Origin: Candidatus Segatella papionis | Lineage (GTDB): Bacteria; Bacteroidota; Bacteroidia; Bacteroidales; Bacteroidaceae | Length of the DNA stretch: 21,208 bases | Reading direction: 5' to 3' | Assembly: GCA_002297965.1 (NCBI GenBank) | Contig: DBLF01000048.1 | Coordinates: 10,186-31,393 of the forward strand | Shown: positions 19,473 to 21,208 of the stretch, one piece after another | Layout: every line of letters starts with the position of its first letter | Position numbering within the stretch: position 1 is the first letter of the stretch | Notes under the pieces: generated by a model | Told to the model about the DNA's origin: nothing | The model's input: only the letters and a program-made list of their open reading frames with translations | Databases searched by the model: none | Made by a program: the position numbers and the translations under genes

Positions 19473-21191
19473 ATGCATTTTAAATGGAATTACGAAGAAC
19501 CTACACCGGAGCTGCTCAACTCGGCTAAGGAACTAGCCGCCAAGCTCAGCATCAGCCCCATCCTAGCGCAGCTTCTCATCCATCGAGGCATTACGACCGA
19601 GTCGGCAGCCAAGCGGTTCTTCCGCCCCCAGCTGTCAGACCTCATCAATCCATTCTTGATGAAAGACATGGACATTGCCGTAGATCGACTCAATGATGCG
19701 ATGGGACGCAAGGAGCGCATACTCGTGTATGGCGACTACGACGTGGACGGATGCACAGCCGTAGCTCTGGTCTATAAGTTTCTGCAGCAATTCTACTCCA
19801 ACATCGACTACTACATACCCGACCGCTACGACGAAGGCTACGGAGTAAGCAAGAAAGGAATAGACTTTGCTCACGAAACAGGTGTCAAACTCATCATCAT
19901 CCTGGACTGCGGAATCAAGGCTATCCAGGAGATAGAATATGCCAAAAGCCTGGGCATAGACTTCATTATCTGCGACCATCATGTCCCCGACGACGTGATG
20001 CCCCCTGCCGTGGCCATACTCAACCCGAAACGCCCCGACGACCCATTCCCATTCAAGCATCTTTGTGGATGCGGCGTGGGCTTCAAGTTTATGCAGGCCT
20101 TTGCCAAGAACAACAACATCCCATTCTCCCGACTCATCCCGCTGCTTGACCTCTGCGCCGTGAGCATCGCCGCCGACATTGTGCCCGTGGTAGATGAGAA
20201 CCGCATCCTCGCCTTCCATGGCTTGAAGTTGCTCAACACCAACCCAAGCATCGGTCTGAAGGCCATCATCGACATCTGCGGTCTCAATGGCAGAGAACTC
20301 TCCATGAGCGACATCGTGTTTAAGATTGGGCCTCGCATCAATGCGTCGGGACGCATGGAGAACGGCAAGGAGAGCGTAGATTTGCTCGTGGAACGAGACT
20401 TCGCACAAGCTCTCAAGATGGCCAAGCACATCAATGAGTACAACGAGCAGCGCAAGGACATTGACAAGCAGATGACCGAGGAAGCCAACCTCATCGTCTC
20501 ACGATTGGAGAGCCAGAAACACAACTCCAGCATCGTGCTCTACGACGAGGGATGGAAGAAGGGAGTGATAGGAATTGTTGCCTCCCGACTCACGGAAATC
20601 TACTTCCGCCCTACCGTGGTGCTCACCCGCGAGGGAGACCTCGCCACTGGCTCCGCACGCAGCGTAACGGGATTCGACGTGTATTCCGCCATCAAGAGTT
20701 GCCGCGACCTGCTCATCAACTTCGGCGGTCACACCTACGCCTGCGGACTCACCATGAAGTGGGAGAATGTGAGAGAATTCAGAGACAGATTCCACAAATA
20801 CGTGGCTGAGCACATCGCTCCGGAGCAAACCGAGGCGATGCTCAACATCGACGCAATGATAGACTTCAAGGACATTACGAAGCAGTTGCACGCCGACCTG
20901 AAGCGCTTCTCGCCTTTCGGGCCTTGCAACCCAAAGCCCATATTCTGCACGCACCAAGTGTACGACTACGGAACGAGCAAGGTGGTAGGAAGGGAGCAAG
21001 AGCACATCAAGCTAGAGCTAGTGGATTCTAAGTCGAGCACCGTGATGAACGGAATCGCCTTCGGACAGAGTTCCGCTGCTCGCTACATCAAGAGCCGACG
21101 CAGCTTCGACATTGCCTACACCATCGAGGACAACATCTTCAAGAAAGGGCAAGTGCAACTACAAATCGAAGCCATTCGACCCAATCATTGA
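19473..21191 (+). CDS. recJ: Single-stranded-DNA-specific exonuclease RecJ
   Basis: This complete 572-residue 5'-3' ssDNA exonuclease serves recombination and repair. DHH-domain motifs are VYGDYDVDG (D88, D90, D92), LDCGI (D145) and CDHHVP (D168-H169-H170). The DHHA1 domain carries GGHTYACG (418-425), and an OB-fold (about 450-570) completes the protein, which ends IRPNH. The length is near the 577 residues of E. coli RecJ. The start at 19473 suits the family N-terminus and the promoter at 19440. It ends 17 bp before the right edge; the next gene is not visible. Confidence 0.96.
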   Translation: MHFKWNYEEPTPELLNSAKELAAKLSISPILAQLLIHRGITTESAAKRFFRPQLSDLINPFLMKDMDIAVDRLNDAMGRKERILVYGDYDVDGCTAVALVYKFLQQFYSNIDYYIPDRYDEGYGVSKKGIDFAHETGVKLIIILDCGIKAIQEIEYAKSLGIDFIICDHHVPDDVMPPAVAILNPKRPDDPFPFKHLCGCGVGFKFMQAFAKNNNIPFSRLIPLLDLCAVSIAADIVPVVDENRILAFHGLKLLNTNPSIGLKAIIDICGLNGRELSMSDIVFKIGPRINASGRMENGKESVDLLVERDFAQALKMAKHINEYNEQRKDIDKQMTEEANLIVSRLESQKHNSSIVLYDEGWKKGVIGIVASRLTEIYFRPTVVLTREGDLATGSARSVTGFDVYSAIKSCRDLLINFGGHTYACGLTMKWENVREFRDRFHKYVAEHIAPEQTEAMLNIDAMIDFKDITKQLHADLKRFSPFGPCNPKPIFCTHQVYDYGTSKVVGREQEHIKLELVDSKSSTVMNGIAFGQSSAARYIKSRRSFDIAYTIEDNIFKKGQVQLQIEAIRPNH

Positions 21192-21208
21192 GAAAGCTCA
21201 GCTTCTGA

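Noticed and set aside
19635..20429. 264-codon minus-strand frame antisense to recJ
   Set aside because: The sense frame is an intact RecJ; the antisense frame resembles no family and has no promoter.

Overview
The window looks like chromosomal DNA of a member of the Bacteroidales, most likely Prevotellaceae (Prevotella/Segatella-like). The evidence is the close RprX/RprY two-component pair, a Bacteroides-type EF-G2 paralogue, the acn-gltA pair, AT-rich leaders with few Shine-Dalgarno sites, and repeated promoters of the Bacteroidetes sigma-ABfr form (TTTG, 19-21 bp, TAnnTTTG). All assignments come from reading the sequence and from family knowledge; no database search was run. I see no prophage, insertion sequence, CRISPR array, rRNA or tRNA gene.

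Layout. 1-787: start of rpsR (cut by the window edge) and rpsF on the minus strand, divergent from a small two-helix membrane protein on the plus strand; their two promoters overlap. 1019-5746, minus strand: rprY, rprX, then a GTPase-motif-deficient EF-G paralogue (fusA2/EF-G2 type). 6002-7183: hemW, convergent with an unrecognised two-helix membrane protein (7275-7646), sharing a terminator that lies partly inside the latter's coding sequence. 8100-9035: tcdA. 9247-12973, minus strand: gltA and acn, transcribed acn then gltA, separated by an unusual inverted pair of heptamer arrays. 13330-14729: trmD and a DUF805 membrane protein. 15120-15968, minus strand: a patatin-like phospholipase. 16204-18965: aminopeptidase P (M24B) followed by an exported bleomycin-hydrolase-type C1 peptidase. 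19473-21191: recJ.

Most genes are housekeeping (ribosome, tRNA modification, TCA entry, DNA repair, peptide turnover). The accessory signal is in the spacers. Nearly every intergenic stretch carries its own short tandem or inverted repeat (periods 7, 8, 15, 16, 17, 19, 21, 24, 25 bp), often beginning at or inside a stop codon. Other points are an EF-G whose catalytic G-domain residues are replaced, several strong dyads upstream of it, mirror-image overlapping promoters at rpsF, and two genes (rprX, trmD) whose promoters predict leaderless or nearly leaderless mRNAs.

The best candidates for follow-up are the EF-G2 paralogue with its dyad-rich upstream region and the family of degenerate heptamer arrays, particularly the acn-gltA pair. 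I did not find a clear new multi-gene system.
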